Of a stretch of 64,000 nt of DNA, positions 55,506-64,000 are shown in pieces. The notes under the pieces are model-generated. The model did no database searches, was not told the DNA's origin, and saw only the letters and a list, made by a program, of their open reading frames with translations. Position 1 is the first letter of the stretch, and the number at the start of each line of letters is the position of its first letter. Both the position numbers and the translations under genes were made by a program. The DNA is from Petrolisthes cinctipes (lineage: Eukaryota; Arthropoda; Malacostraca; Decapoda; Porcellanidae): contig JAWQEG010000365.1 in the NCBI GenBank assembly GCA_033782935.1, positions 62,001 through 126,000 of the forward strand, written 5' to 3'.

Positions 55506-57102
55506 TAATATTACACAGGTATTACAATAATCGAACGCATCAATACAGAAGCTTCACAGCTGTAATGGGTGACGAGTTTTTGTGTGTTAGTAATGGCCAA
55601 ACAGTCGAAATGTGAAGGGATTCTTAATATTATTGTGCTGCAATTTTAAGTGTTAACAGTACACAATTCTCGTCAATTATATGAGTAGCATATAATATTA
55701 GGGTATGGGAAGTCCATGACGATGGGGGCATGAGTTTGACGTTACTTTGGTGGTGCATGGGATGGGAGGCTGAGTGGGCCATGTGTGAGTGGTATGAGAG
55801 GCTTACTGCACGGATTAATGGTTTGGGTGACTAGATTTGAGCCATGGGTGGCCTTCTACCACTACGGCGGTATCTAGAAAGAGGATATGTTATAGGTGAG
55901 ATGTGGTGTTCATTATAAACATCACGAATTGGGAAGGAAGTTAATCAAAACAATCCTCTGGCAGCCACACTTGAACTTACGTAAATGACAAGGAATGAAG
56001 CATTGTCTCATATTATTCGTTCTATCGTTGGCAGTATATATCATACCAGTTCTGCAGGGTAAGTGAGAAAAACTGTTCTTAAAAAGATGTCAGTAGCTCT
56101 TAATAATAGGCAGTTACTTCTCATCACCCAACCCCCCCCCTGTAGATTACGTTTTATTGCCATGAGTTTCCTAGTCTTCGTTTTGCATTGACAACTTGTT
56201 TGGAGGGATCAAGATAGCTATTGGTTTGCCCTATAATCTTTCATATGCGAAATTGGATATACGGTAATTGCATAAAGCTGTTTGTCTTACATTTACGCGA
56301 TAGATAACATGGATAGAGTCTACAAACGATTCGGTTCAGATCACCAATATACCGTAAAAGAGCTGTTAAACAATGGCACCAAGGAATGCACTTAAGTAAG
56401 ATATTACCTATTTGCCTGGGAGTGACATAAGGTCCAAAAGGGCCTGATGCTATTACTCTTTTTAATGGCATTCGCCTAGGATGACACTGCATTCCAACTT
56501 GCATTTATTAATCAAACAATTCTTCACGAGACAAAAGCCAATATCAGTGTTTCTCTAAAGCTTTATCACCTTATATAAAATATGGTCTGACAGAAGTAAT
56601 GTTTTTCTTATTTATTGATATATTTATTATGCTCCTGTGTATTCCCATTTTTTTTTTTTTTTTTTTTTTTTTTTAAGTCGTGTGTATTTCAAAATTGCTA
56701 TGTCAGCAATACTCCACTGTTCGTGTCCCCTTCACCACGGCGAATAATGTAATAATATGATATAAATAACCTAATATGTATCCTATTCATAGTCAAGATA
56801 TAGTTATGAAGCAGTGGGCTTAGGCAACTGTTGAGGCATATATGATCGAATATCATAACGAGTATGTTAGAGATAGCTTCTTATGTTCACTGTAGGTGAA
56901 CACGTTGCCATGTGTTGCATGGATGATATTATATCAGCCGAATCTTACGTCAGTCATTTTTAACTATACAGGCTGATAATTTAGAAAAGGAGTTTTAATT
57001 GGGTTCGAACTAACCCAAGCTATTTCCTGAACCGATGCATAGTCAGGACTGGTTATGGGGCAAGCATTCACATCCATCACGGCCTCCACACCACACGCAC
57101 CT
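55506..57102. repeat. Left arm of the giant inverted repeat
   Basis: 1597 bases. Contains a T run at 56650-56682 mirrored by an A run in the other arm, a C run (56133) mirrored by G, and an 87-codon frame on the minus strand (56504-56241) whose mirror on the plus strand at 61088-61351 is identical. I do not recognise that peptide. The inner end is TCACGGCCTCCACACC... to CGCACCT at 57102. Confidence 0.9.
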
Positions 57103-57126
57103 CCACTCTGGTATACAGCCTTCACC

Positions 57127-58940
57127 ATGAACAGGCGCAGTGAGAAGGTAGCACAACGAGGCATGATACGTGGAATGTGGAGAGGTGGTTCAAATCCAAC
57201 ACAAATATCAAGAGAGCTGGGGATAGCACGGACAACTGTGTATCGGTGGATAAGGAGGTGGCAAGAAGAAGGAAATTTAGACGATCGACAACGTGTGGGA
57301 GGACCAAGAAAAACTACTCCTGCCCAGGATCAACGCATCATTAATTATGCTGAAGCCAATCCTTTAAAAAACGTCGTCGCTATACAGCAACATCTGCAGC
57401 TGGACGTTTCCGCAGTAACAATTAGACGACGACTGCACTCAAGTGGTATACATCATCGGACTCCAGCTGAAAAGGAAAACCTGACACCAGAGCACAAAGA
57501 AATGAGACGAGCCGTCGCCGAGCGGTATGTGGAGAAAGGGTTGGACTTCTGGGGCCGTGTAATATTTACCGACGAAAAAACCTTCGCGTCCACTTGCCAT
57601 GGTAAACAGCACTGTTGGAGGAGGAACAATACAAGGTAAGCCTGATTACTTAATATAATATTATTACTACTCTGATCCCATCTCACAAAATGAGGGTTGT
57701 GATGATAATGTTTGAACTGTGATAATGGTAGGGGAGTTGTAATGTTAGTGGGATACTGGAGGATTTTGGTATTATGATGGTGAGTCTTGTTACGATGGTG
57801 AGGATAGTGATGCAGAGTAATGATGATGAGGGGCAATTCAGAGGGCAATGAGTTCATTTGTTGGGAAAGAGCTGTAATGGACATTCGCATCTTGCCTTAA
57901 TAATGTAGGATGACAGGTCTTGCGATGGTAAGACAACAATAGTTTCTCATGTCTACAAAATGTCATGTAATGTTAATATATTTCTACATTATGATTTAAA
58001 GTAAAACATGTCATTAGTCATAGTCCCCCCCCCCTTCCCCCCCCGAAGGTAGGTATTGCCGGTTACAATAAGTCAATAGTTTAGGGTCAATGGCGACCCC
58101 TCGGACCAGAGTCAATCCCATTTCTCTCTTCAACTAACACTCCGTTCATTCTTTTATCCCTCGTGCTTGCTGTTCCACCTCTATATTACCTCCCATGGCC
58201 GATAGTGCCTTTCGGCCTAAGGAGGTTTTCCTTTCCTTCTCATCATTTCAGCTGTAGTCCAGCTGAGTCCAATCATGTAGGGTCATACCAATACAGACTG
58301 TGTTCTACAAGTGGGTTTTATTAATTTAAAAAGAGTCTTTTCTATATTTCATTGTAAACCTCCTGATGCTTAATTAATGATATCTGTAGATATATAATAG
58401 CAGAATATATTTGTTTAAACCCACAGGTTTGACGACAGGCACATCTACAAAGTGAAGCGGAGTGGCCACGTTACCGCTAATATGTGGGGATGGGTTCATC
58501 TCTATGGAATGGGGGAGCTCACACAGATAATTGGGAAGTTTAATTCAGACCAGTATCTAGAAATACTGGAAGAGGTAATGCTTCCTACTGTCCGGGCATA
58601 TGCTCTCCCGTATCCAGAGAGAATTATCTACATGCACGACCGATGCCCTGTCCACACAGCTCACGTCATCCGCCGATGGTTTGAGGATCAGAGGGATGTG
58701 GAACTCTTGCCATGGCCAAGTAAGGGTGCAGACATGAATCCCATTGAAAATATATGGGGAAATATAATAAACACATGGGAGCCTGAGAGGGAGAGGACAT
58801 CCCAACAGTTAGTGGAACCTGCAATGCGTGAGTGGGATATATTCAGGAGAAAGCCACATTTAGTGTATAACCATGTCTCTTCAGTTCCCCGACGACTGCA
58901 GTGTGTTTTACAGAGTAATGGAGGGTGGTCCAAATATTGA
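57127..58940 (+). CDS. Tc1/mariner-superfamily transposase, DD35E, with intron
   Basis: Exon 1 57127-57635 (509 bases) and exon 2 58427-58940 (514 bases) join in phase (ACAAG/GTAAGC; CCCACAG/GTTTGAC) into 340 codons with no break, the usual length for this superfamily. Residues 1-110 hold paired-like helix-turn-helix domains (ISRELGIARTTVYRWIRRWQ, then a GRPR-like GGPRKTT, then VSAVTIRRRLHSSGI). The catalytic triad is D149 (VIFTDEKTF), D241 (MHDRCPVHTA) and E277 (DMNPIENIW): 35 residues lie between the second D and E. WPSKGADMNPIE is the usual Tc1 block. The protein would bind the element ends and cut and paste it in the nucleus. Most Tc1/mariner transposases lack introns; this one has a 791-base intron carrying a SINE. 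It looks potentially functional. Confidence 0.9.
57636..58426 (+). other. Intron of the transposase
   Basis: GTAAGC donor, TTTAAACCCACAG acceptor with a T-rich tract. Phase 2. Contains a family S SINE. Frames on either strand within it show no motif. Confidence 0.85.
58021..58250 (+). mobile_element. SINE family S, copy with tail type B, inside the transposase intron
   Basis: GGTATTGCCGGTTACAATAA, GGCGACCCCTCGG, TTCTTTTATCCCTCGTGCTT and then GGCCTAAGGAGGTTTTCC. The head and middle match 18196-18360; the tail matches 3375-3420 and 22625. The start is obscured by C runs (58026-58043). Confidence 0.6.
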
Positions 58941-60489
58941 AATCTGATAAAATATCAATTATTATTATTTTTTACATTTTTGTAGTGTATTTAAAACTAA
59001 TATTTCTATCCTGTTTAGCAATAAACAGCATATCACAAAATTATATATAAGTTGTGTGGCATTCATCTCTACGTTGATATCCGTATGTGTATATACTGAG
59101 TTGCAGTGTAACTTAAAAATTTTGTTCTATTTACTTCTCCCAGTGTTATTTGTGGTTTTTGTATCATTGGCATGATTCCTGTCATTATAAATCTTTAAAA
59201 TGAAAGTCCTCAATTTGTATGTAAATATTATAGGGATCCAAAAGACTGACTTCAGTTATGATATAAACTTGCTGTATCATTTTAAAGTTTGTTGTGATTG
59301 TTTACGACGAAAATATAAAATAATCCAGACTAAAAAAATAAGTGTTTGTTAATCCCTCCGCATCCAAAGCACCAGATATCAGATTCATAGAAGTAATATC
59401 TTTAGAATTAGGATAAAGAACACATAAAAAGCTTAGAGAGAGAAAATCACAAGTCCAGGAACAAGGTGAAGCACATGTGCCCTTCTGGTTGGGATATGAC
59501 TGACAGTTCTGGTGTCCAACACAAACAGCTGGGGAGGCAATTCGATAAGTTCCTGTTCCCTCTGTCCGGGTTTCAGATTGCCAGCACTAACATATTAATA
59601 TTTCGTATGAATATCAGAGGCTCATTAAACACTGATTATGCCCGTTGGGCAAACATTGTTGCCACGTCCACATGGCGAGCTTTGCTTGGCAGTCTGTATT
59701 CGGTGTGACGTGAGAAATGGAAAAACCGCGCTTAATTCTCCATTTCTGTCGCCAAACAGGGCACAGACTACCGTGCAAAGCTCGACATTGCGGACCTGGC
59801 ATAATTACCAGGTCACGATGGGAAGCGTGAGTGAGTGGCCTGATGTTACAAGAGAGTACAATTGCATCCACTTAATATTGAGTATGTTACCTGTATATGT
59901 TTTCGTAGTTATGTGATAAGCATTACATTAATTAAACCAACCTAGTGTGTCCTTTATTACCTTAGATTACTGATAAACCAGATATTTCACAGGTGATTTC
60001 ATATCAGCTGTGATGCAACGTAGCATAACTATTATAATTTTCACGTTTGTACTGTATGTAATTAACCACACACCTGTCCCCTTTATGTTTGCCACTCCAC
60101 TAGTGAGTAAGTGTATCACACTACGTCATCCGTGGATAACTGATTTAGTAGAGAAGAAATGGGATCAAGCGTTTGTAGTGGTGGTGGTGTGGGCGGCAAG
60201 CGAGACAGGTGAGGGGGAGGGGGGATTAGGAAGTTGGGAGGATTAATTAAGGCAGTAACGTCTTACATGTTCACTATTATCTTACGGTTCCTCCTTGCCC
60301 GTTTGACACTGAATTTATCAATATCATCAAATGGGGCTGGTGGAGGAACCATAAAATAATCGTGAAGATATTAGACGAACGACACGAGATCATGATTCGT
60401 GACGTGCTCGACCGTGTGGATAAGCCTTTATAATGCATGATTATGATCAATTTCACTCTACTTTCACACCAGATAATGGTCATAAACCC
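58941..60489. other. Right part of the transposon core
   Basis: No second ORF is recognisable. An imperfect palindrome lies at 59675-59786 (GCGAGCTTTGC, AGTCTGT, GAAATGGA, each mirrored). AT-rich elsewhere. Confidence 0.5.
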
Positions 60490-62087
60490 AGGTGCGTGTG
60501 GTGTGGAGGCCGTGATGGATGTGAATGCTTGCCCCATAACCAGTCCTGACTATGCATCGGTTCAGGAAATAGCTTGGGTTAGTTCGAACCCAATTAAAAC
60601 TCCTTTTCTAAATTATCAGCCTGTATAGTTAAAAATGACTGACGTAAGATTCGGCTGATATAATATCATCCATGCAACACATGGCAACGTGTTCACCTAC
60701 AGTGAACATAAGAAGCTATCTCTAACATACTCGTTATGATATTCGATCATATATGCCTCAACAGTTGCCTAAGCCCACTGCTTCATAACTATATCTTGAC
60801 TATGAATAGGATACATATTAGGTTATTTATATCATATTATTACATTATTCGCCGTGGTGAAGGGGACACGAACAGTGGAGTATTGCTGACATAGCAATTT
60901 TGAAATACACACGACTTAAAAAAAAAAAAAAAAAAAAAAAAAAATGGGAATACACAGGAGCATAATAAATATATCAATAAATAAGAAAAACATTACTTCT
61001 GTCAGACCATATTTTATATAAGGTGATAAAGCTTTAGAGAAACACTGATATTGGCTTTTGTCTCGTGAAGAATTGTTTGATTAATAAATGCAAGTTGGAA
61101 TGCAGTGTCATCCTAGGCGAATGCCATTAAAAAGAGTAATAGCATCAGGCCCTTTTGGACCTTATGTCACTCCCAGGCAAATAGGTAATATCTTACTTAA
61201 GTGCATTCCTTGGTGCCATTGTTTAACAGCTCTTTTACGGTATATTGGTGATCTGAACCGAATCGTTTGTAGACTCTATCCATGTTATCTATCGCGTAAA
61301 TGTAAGACAAACAGCTTTATGCAATTACCGTATATCCAATTTCGCATATGAAAGATTATAGGGCAAACCAATAGCTATCTTGATCCCTCCAAACAAGTTG
61401 TCAATGCAAAACGAAGACTAGGAAACTCATGGCAATAAAGCGTAATCTACAGGGGGGGGGGTTGGGTGATGAGAAGTAACTGCCTATTATTAAGAGCTAC
61501 TGACATCTTTTTAAGAACAGTTTTTCTCACTTACCCTGCAGAACTGGTATGATATATACTGCCAACGATAGAACGAATAATATGAGACAATGCTTCATTC
61601 CTTGTCATTTACGTAAGTTCAAGTGTGGCTGCCAGAGGATTGTTTTGATTAACTTCCTTCCCAATTCGTGATGTTTATAATGAACACCACATCTCACCTA
61701 TAACATATCCTCTTTCTAGATACCGCCGTAGTGGTAGAAGGCCACCCATGGCTCAAATCTAGTCACCCAAACCATTAATCCGTGCAGTAAGCCTCTCATA
61801 CCACTCACACATGGCCCACTCAGCCTCCCATCCCATGCACCACCAAAGTAACGTCAAACTCATGCCCCCATCGTCATGGACTTCCCATACCCTAATATTA
61901 TATGCTACTCATATAATTGACGAGAATTGTGTACTGTTAACACTTAAAATTGCAGCACAATAATATTAAGAATCCCTTCACATTTCGACTGTTTGGCCAT
62001 TACTAACACACAAAAACTCGTCACCCATTACAGCTGTGAAGCTTCTGTATTGATGCGTTCGATTATTGTAATACCTGCGTAATATTA
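60490..62087. repeat. Right arm of the giant inverted repeat
   Basis: Inverted copy of 55506-57102: AGGTGCGTGTGGTGTGGAGG at the inner end and GATTATTGTAATACCTGCGT at the outer end. Differences seen: G for A next to the outer end and C for T at 61440. Confidence 0.9.
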
Positions 62088-62399
62088 GTGCATTTGTCGC
62101 GGCTTCTAGCCGCTTAAATTGTATTTATTGGTTGTGAAACCAGCACAGCTGGATTGCTATAGAATACGCCCCTTCTCAAGCCCAGGCCCCGTATAGGCAT
62201 AATCTGGGTTGGAAGGGTCTATTCCGTGACGATCATCAGAAGTAAATAAAAATTCAAATCTGGCGCTGTACTGATAGTGGAGCCACCTGGTGGTGGCGTG
62301 GTGAGGTATTAGCCCCGCTCTGTGCTCTCAGGCAATCGGTCACTCCAATGAGAAAGGGAGAAGTGAATGCCTGCCGCATCGGGAGGTGGGTGGGTCAGT

Positions 62400-62505
62400 C
62401 AAAGCTGTGCTGGTTTCACAACCAATAAATACAATTTAAGCGGCTAGAAGCCGCGACAAATGCACTATTATTGGTATAGTGAAACCAGCACAGCTGGATT
62501 GCTAT
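62400..62505 (-). repeat. DIRS copy 2 internal complementary region
   Basis: GCTGTGCTGGTTTC, then the right-end bases (GCGACAAATGCACTA) joined to the left-end bases (ATTGGTATAGTG) and GAAACCAGCACAGC: the circle junction in reverse complement, as at 33231-33321. Confidence 0.85.
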
Positions 62506-63079
62506 GCATGCGATGCGGTAGGTGGGAGGTGAGGTGGAGGCAATCACGTGCTAGTTAAGAGCGGTTGAGAGCGGTGAGCAGGAAAGGTAACCGAGGAGGG
62601 TGAGGTTGAAGCTAAAGCAACTCCCAACACTGGCTAGGTGAGTAGCCGTGGTGGGAGTGTAGTAGCTTATCCCCTATTACCCGTAGACCATTCTGTTATA
62701 GACCAGAATTGTTACACATAAAGTCTTTATAGGCAGACTCGAGGGGTCAGGTCTAGGAGAGGAGGGGAGGGGTGACCATGCACCCCCCCCCACCCCACCC
62801 CCCCTTTTATTCAAGTCCTCTGAGCTAGGGCTATGGCCCCGGCTCAGGTAATGCGATCCCGAGGGGATGAAGGAGGACACCAGGATGCAGTCATCCTGTG
62901 TTTAATAAAATATCCTGTCACTCATCATAGTTAAGTAATTGTTTGGAGAATGAATACACAAGAATTCCGTAACAATGTAATTTATTTTGTCCGCACCATA
63001 TGTACACGTATGATAGACATGGGGATGAGCATGAAGCTGTACAAGATGGGGATGAAGTATGGGATGATAGTGACGGGAC

Positions 63080-63997
63080 TTAAGTCGCCCGACCTTTTCT
63101 CTTCGGGCGGCCCCTCCCCCCCATGTGTCTCCCGCGGGGACCCTGGGGAATGGAGGGTGGAGTACCCATAGCCACACAGTGGGTAGGGGAGAGCGAGTGG
63201 AACAGATACCTCGTCCTGAAGGAGGAAGTGGAAGTCCAACCCCCCAAATCCCTAACCCTCTCCACCGAGTGAGTCCTGAGGAAGGCGAGGGAGGCGGCCA
63301 CGCCCCTAACGCTGTGAGCCCTCGGGGCGTGTCCGGGATCCCCGTTCTCTATCACTCGGCAGAGAAGGCGAGCGATTGACCTAGGGAAGAGAGGGTTACC
63401 GGACCTAGAGTTGTAGAAGAGGTGGTTCAGAGAAGCCCCTCTCGTCGCCTCCACGTATGCTAAAAAGGAGTGGACTGGGCAGAGGGGGTGGAAACTTCCA
63501 TCCCTCAGGAACGAGGGTACTGCGAGAGGGGCAATCCTGTCATCAGCCTGCTCGTTCTTAGCTAGAAACGCAGGAGAGGAGGAGATAGTTAAGGAAGTAA
63601 GGTTAGGGCTTACGGAAGAAAAGGCTGTGTGACGGGTCAGGGCTGCCAACTGAGATGCCCTGTACCCTGTAGCTAAGGCGAGCAGGAAGAGAGGTTTCTG
63701 GAGGAGGTGACAAACCTCCAGAGGGACCCCCTCGAAGGTCAGGTAGGAAAGGACGCGGTGAAGGGACCAGGAGGGCGTCTGGGCCCGGTGAGGTGCGGTC
63801 CCCGCCCGAATCCTCATCCTCAGGAGAGAGAGAGGCCTCTCCGAAACCTTAATGTTAATACCCAGGAGGAGGGGATCAGACAGGGCTGCGTGATGCGCAA
63901 GCACCGTCGCCGGGGCCCTGTTGGTGGAATCGGCGAGCCACGTGAGGAATTCCAGGACCGTGTCCTCCGAGATGACCATGGAGGGGTGTCTTCGCAA
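63080..63997 (-). CDS. DIRS tyrosine recombinase (partial at window edge)
   Basis: 305 codons are open and the frame continues past the window edge. An N-terminal SAM-like core-binding part (VLEFLTWLADSTNRAPATVL) precedes the catalytic domain. Active-site residues seen, numbered from the first visible Met: R113 (LATGYRASQLAAL), H228 and R231 (HSVRG), W254 (DLGGW) and Y264 (FRTRYLF), so the R-HxxR-W-Y set is complete. It is the integrase of DIRS-type retrotransposons: it joins the circular DNA into the genome without the DDE chemistry of LTR integrases. It is followed by a basic tail (GRGRPKRKGRAT) and stops at 63080. RT would be expected on the unseen side or in an overlapping frame. Confidence 0.9.
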   Translation of the reverse strand: MRRHPSMVISEDTVLEFLTWLADSTNRAPATVLAHHAALSDPLLLGINIKVSERPLSLLRMRIRAGTAPHRAQTPSWSLHRVLSYLTFEGVPLEVCHLLQKPLFLLALATGYRASQLAALTRHTAFSSVSPNLTSLTISSSPAFLAKNEQADDRIAPLAVPSFLRDGSFHPLCPVHSFLAYVEATRGASLNHLFYNSRSGNPLFPRSIARLLCRVIENGDPGHAPRAHSVRGVAASLAFLRTHSVERVRDLGGWTSTSSFRTRYLFHSLSPTHCVAMGTPPSIPQGPRGRHMGGRGRPKRKGRAT

Positions 63998-64000
63998 GAA

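Larger units (their letters stand above)
55506..62087 (+). mobile_element. Giant inverted-repeat DNA transposon (Tc1/mariner superfamily)
   Basis: Two arms, 55506-57102 and 60490-62087, are inverted copies of each other; in the stretches I compared (about 600 bases) they differ at only two positions. They enclose a 3.4-kb core with an intact, intron-split transposase. The outer end reads TA then C(A/G)CAGGTATTACAATAATC on each side, so TA could be the duplicated target. The left arm stops 24 bases before the transposase ATG. The right outer end is abutted exactly by a DIRS element. The near identity suggests either very recent movement or arm correction by gene conversion. Confidence 0.8.
62084..64000 (-). 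mobile_element. DIRS-like retrotransposon, copy 2, runs off the window
   Basis: The right end (ATTAGTGCATTTGTCGCGG, reversed) begins at 62084, then the inverted terminal repeat (62140-62340), the internal complementary region around 62400-62505 (CACTATTATTGGTATAGTG), a 3' UTR and the recombinase on the minus strand. Layout and sequence match copy 1. The left part of the element lies beyond 64000. Confidence 0.88.

Noticed and set aside
57055..57126. Earlier start for the transposase at 57055
   Set aside because: The 24 extra residues lie in the inverted-repeat arm and do not resemble transposase; the ATG at 57127 gives the usual length.

Overview
This is a stretch of eukaryotic genome: spliceosomal introns with good GT/AG signals, long microsatellites, low gene density and a heavy load of transposable elements (TEs). 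The mix (RNase H-bearing non-LTR retrotransposons, DIRS-type tyrosine-recombinase elements, CR1-like LINEs, Tc1/mariner, P-like, hAT-like and ISL2EU-like DNA transposons) points to an arthropod. My best guess is a decapod crustacean, but no single gene proves that. Only two coding units look intact: a small secreted CUB-domain protein gene at the left end and a Tc1/mariner-type transposase near the right end. Everything else that codes is broken by stops, frameshifts or truncation.

Layout. 0-4 kb: a three-exon CUB-domain gene on the minus strand, with a SINE and small hairpin MITEs in and around it. 5-12 kb: a degenerate RT fragment, a LINE-A chimera and a long decayed minus-strand copy of LINE-A (I/Nimb-like, endonuclease-RT-RNase H). 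12.5-22.7 kb: a candidate 2-kb DNA element, satellites (33- and 67-bp units), a hAT-like MITE, a short LINE-A insertion with target-site duplications (TSDs), two SINE families. 23.3-34.6 kb: a nested stack in which LINE-B was invaded by a small Gypsy-type LTR element (4-bp TSD) and by a 7.2-kb DIRS-like element whose ends can be read against an unoccupied LINE-B copy at 47-49 kb. 34.9-36.7 kb: two palindromic 163-bp MITEs around a CR1/L2-like relic. 37.3-47 kb: remains of an ISL2EU-like DNA transposon (SWIM-YqaJ exonuclease gene converging on a DDE transposase), split by a full-length, inactive LINE-A. 47.3-53.6 kb: LINE-B, minisatellites, long polypyrimidine tracts and a CR1-like LINE. 53.9-55.4 kb: a P-element-like (THAP9-like) transposase with one homopolymer frameshift. 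55.5-62.1 kb: a giant inverted repeat, two 1.6-kb arms that are almost identical, enclosing an intact, intron-containing 340-residue transposase with DD35E spacing. 62.1-64 kb: a second DIRS copy, minus strand, with an open tyrosine recombinase running off the window edge.

How the parts relate. The short SINEs share one head but carry two different tails. One tail matches the 3' end of LINE-A, so LINE-A machinery probably mobilised those copies. The YqaJ nuclease and DDE transposase are probably two products of one transposon. The DIRS inverted ends and internal complementary region agree with a circular-intermediate replication model. Identities of protein families come from motif recognition by eye; no database search was run.
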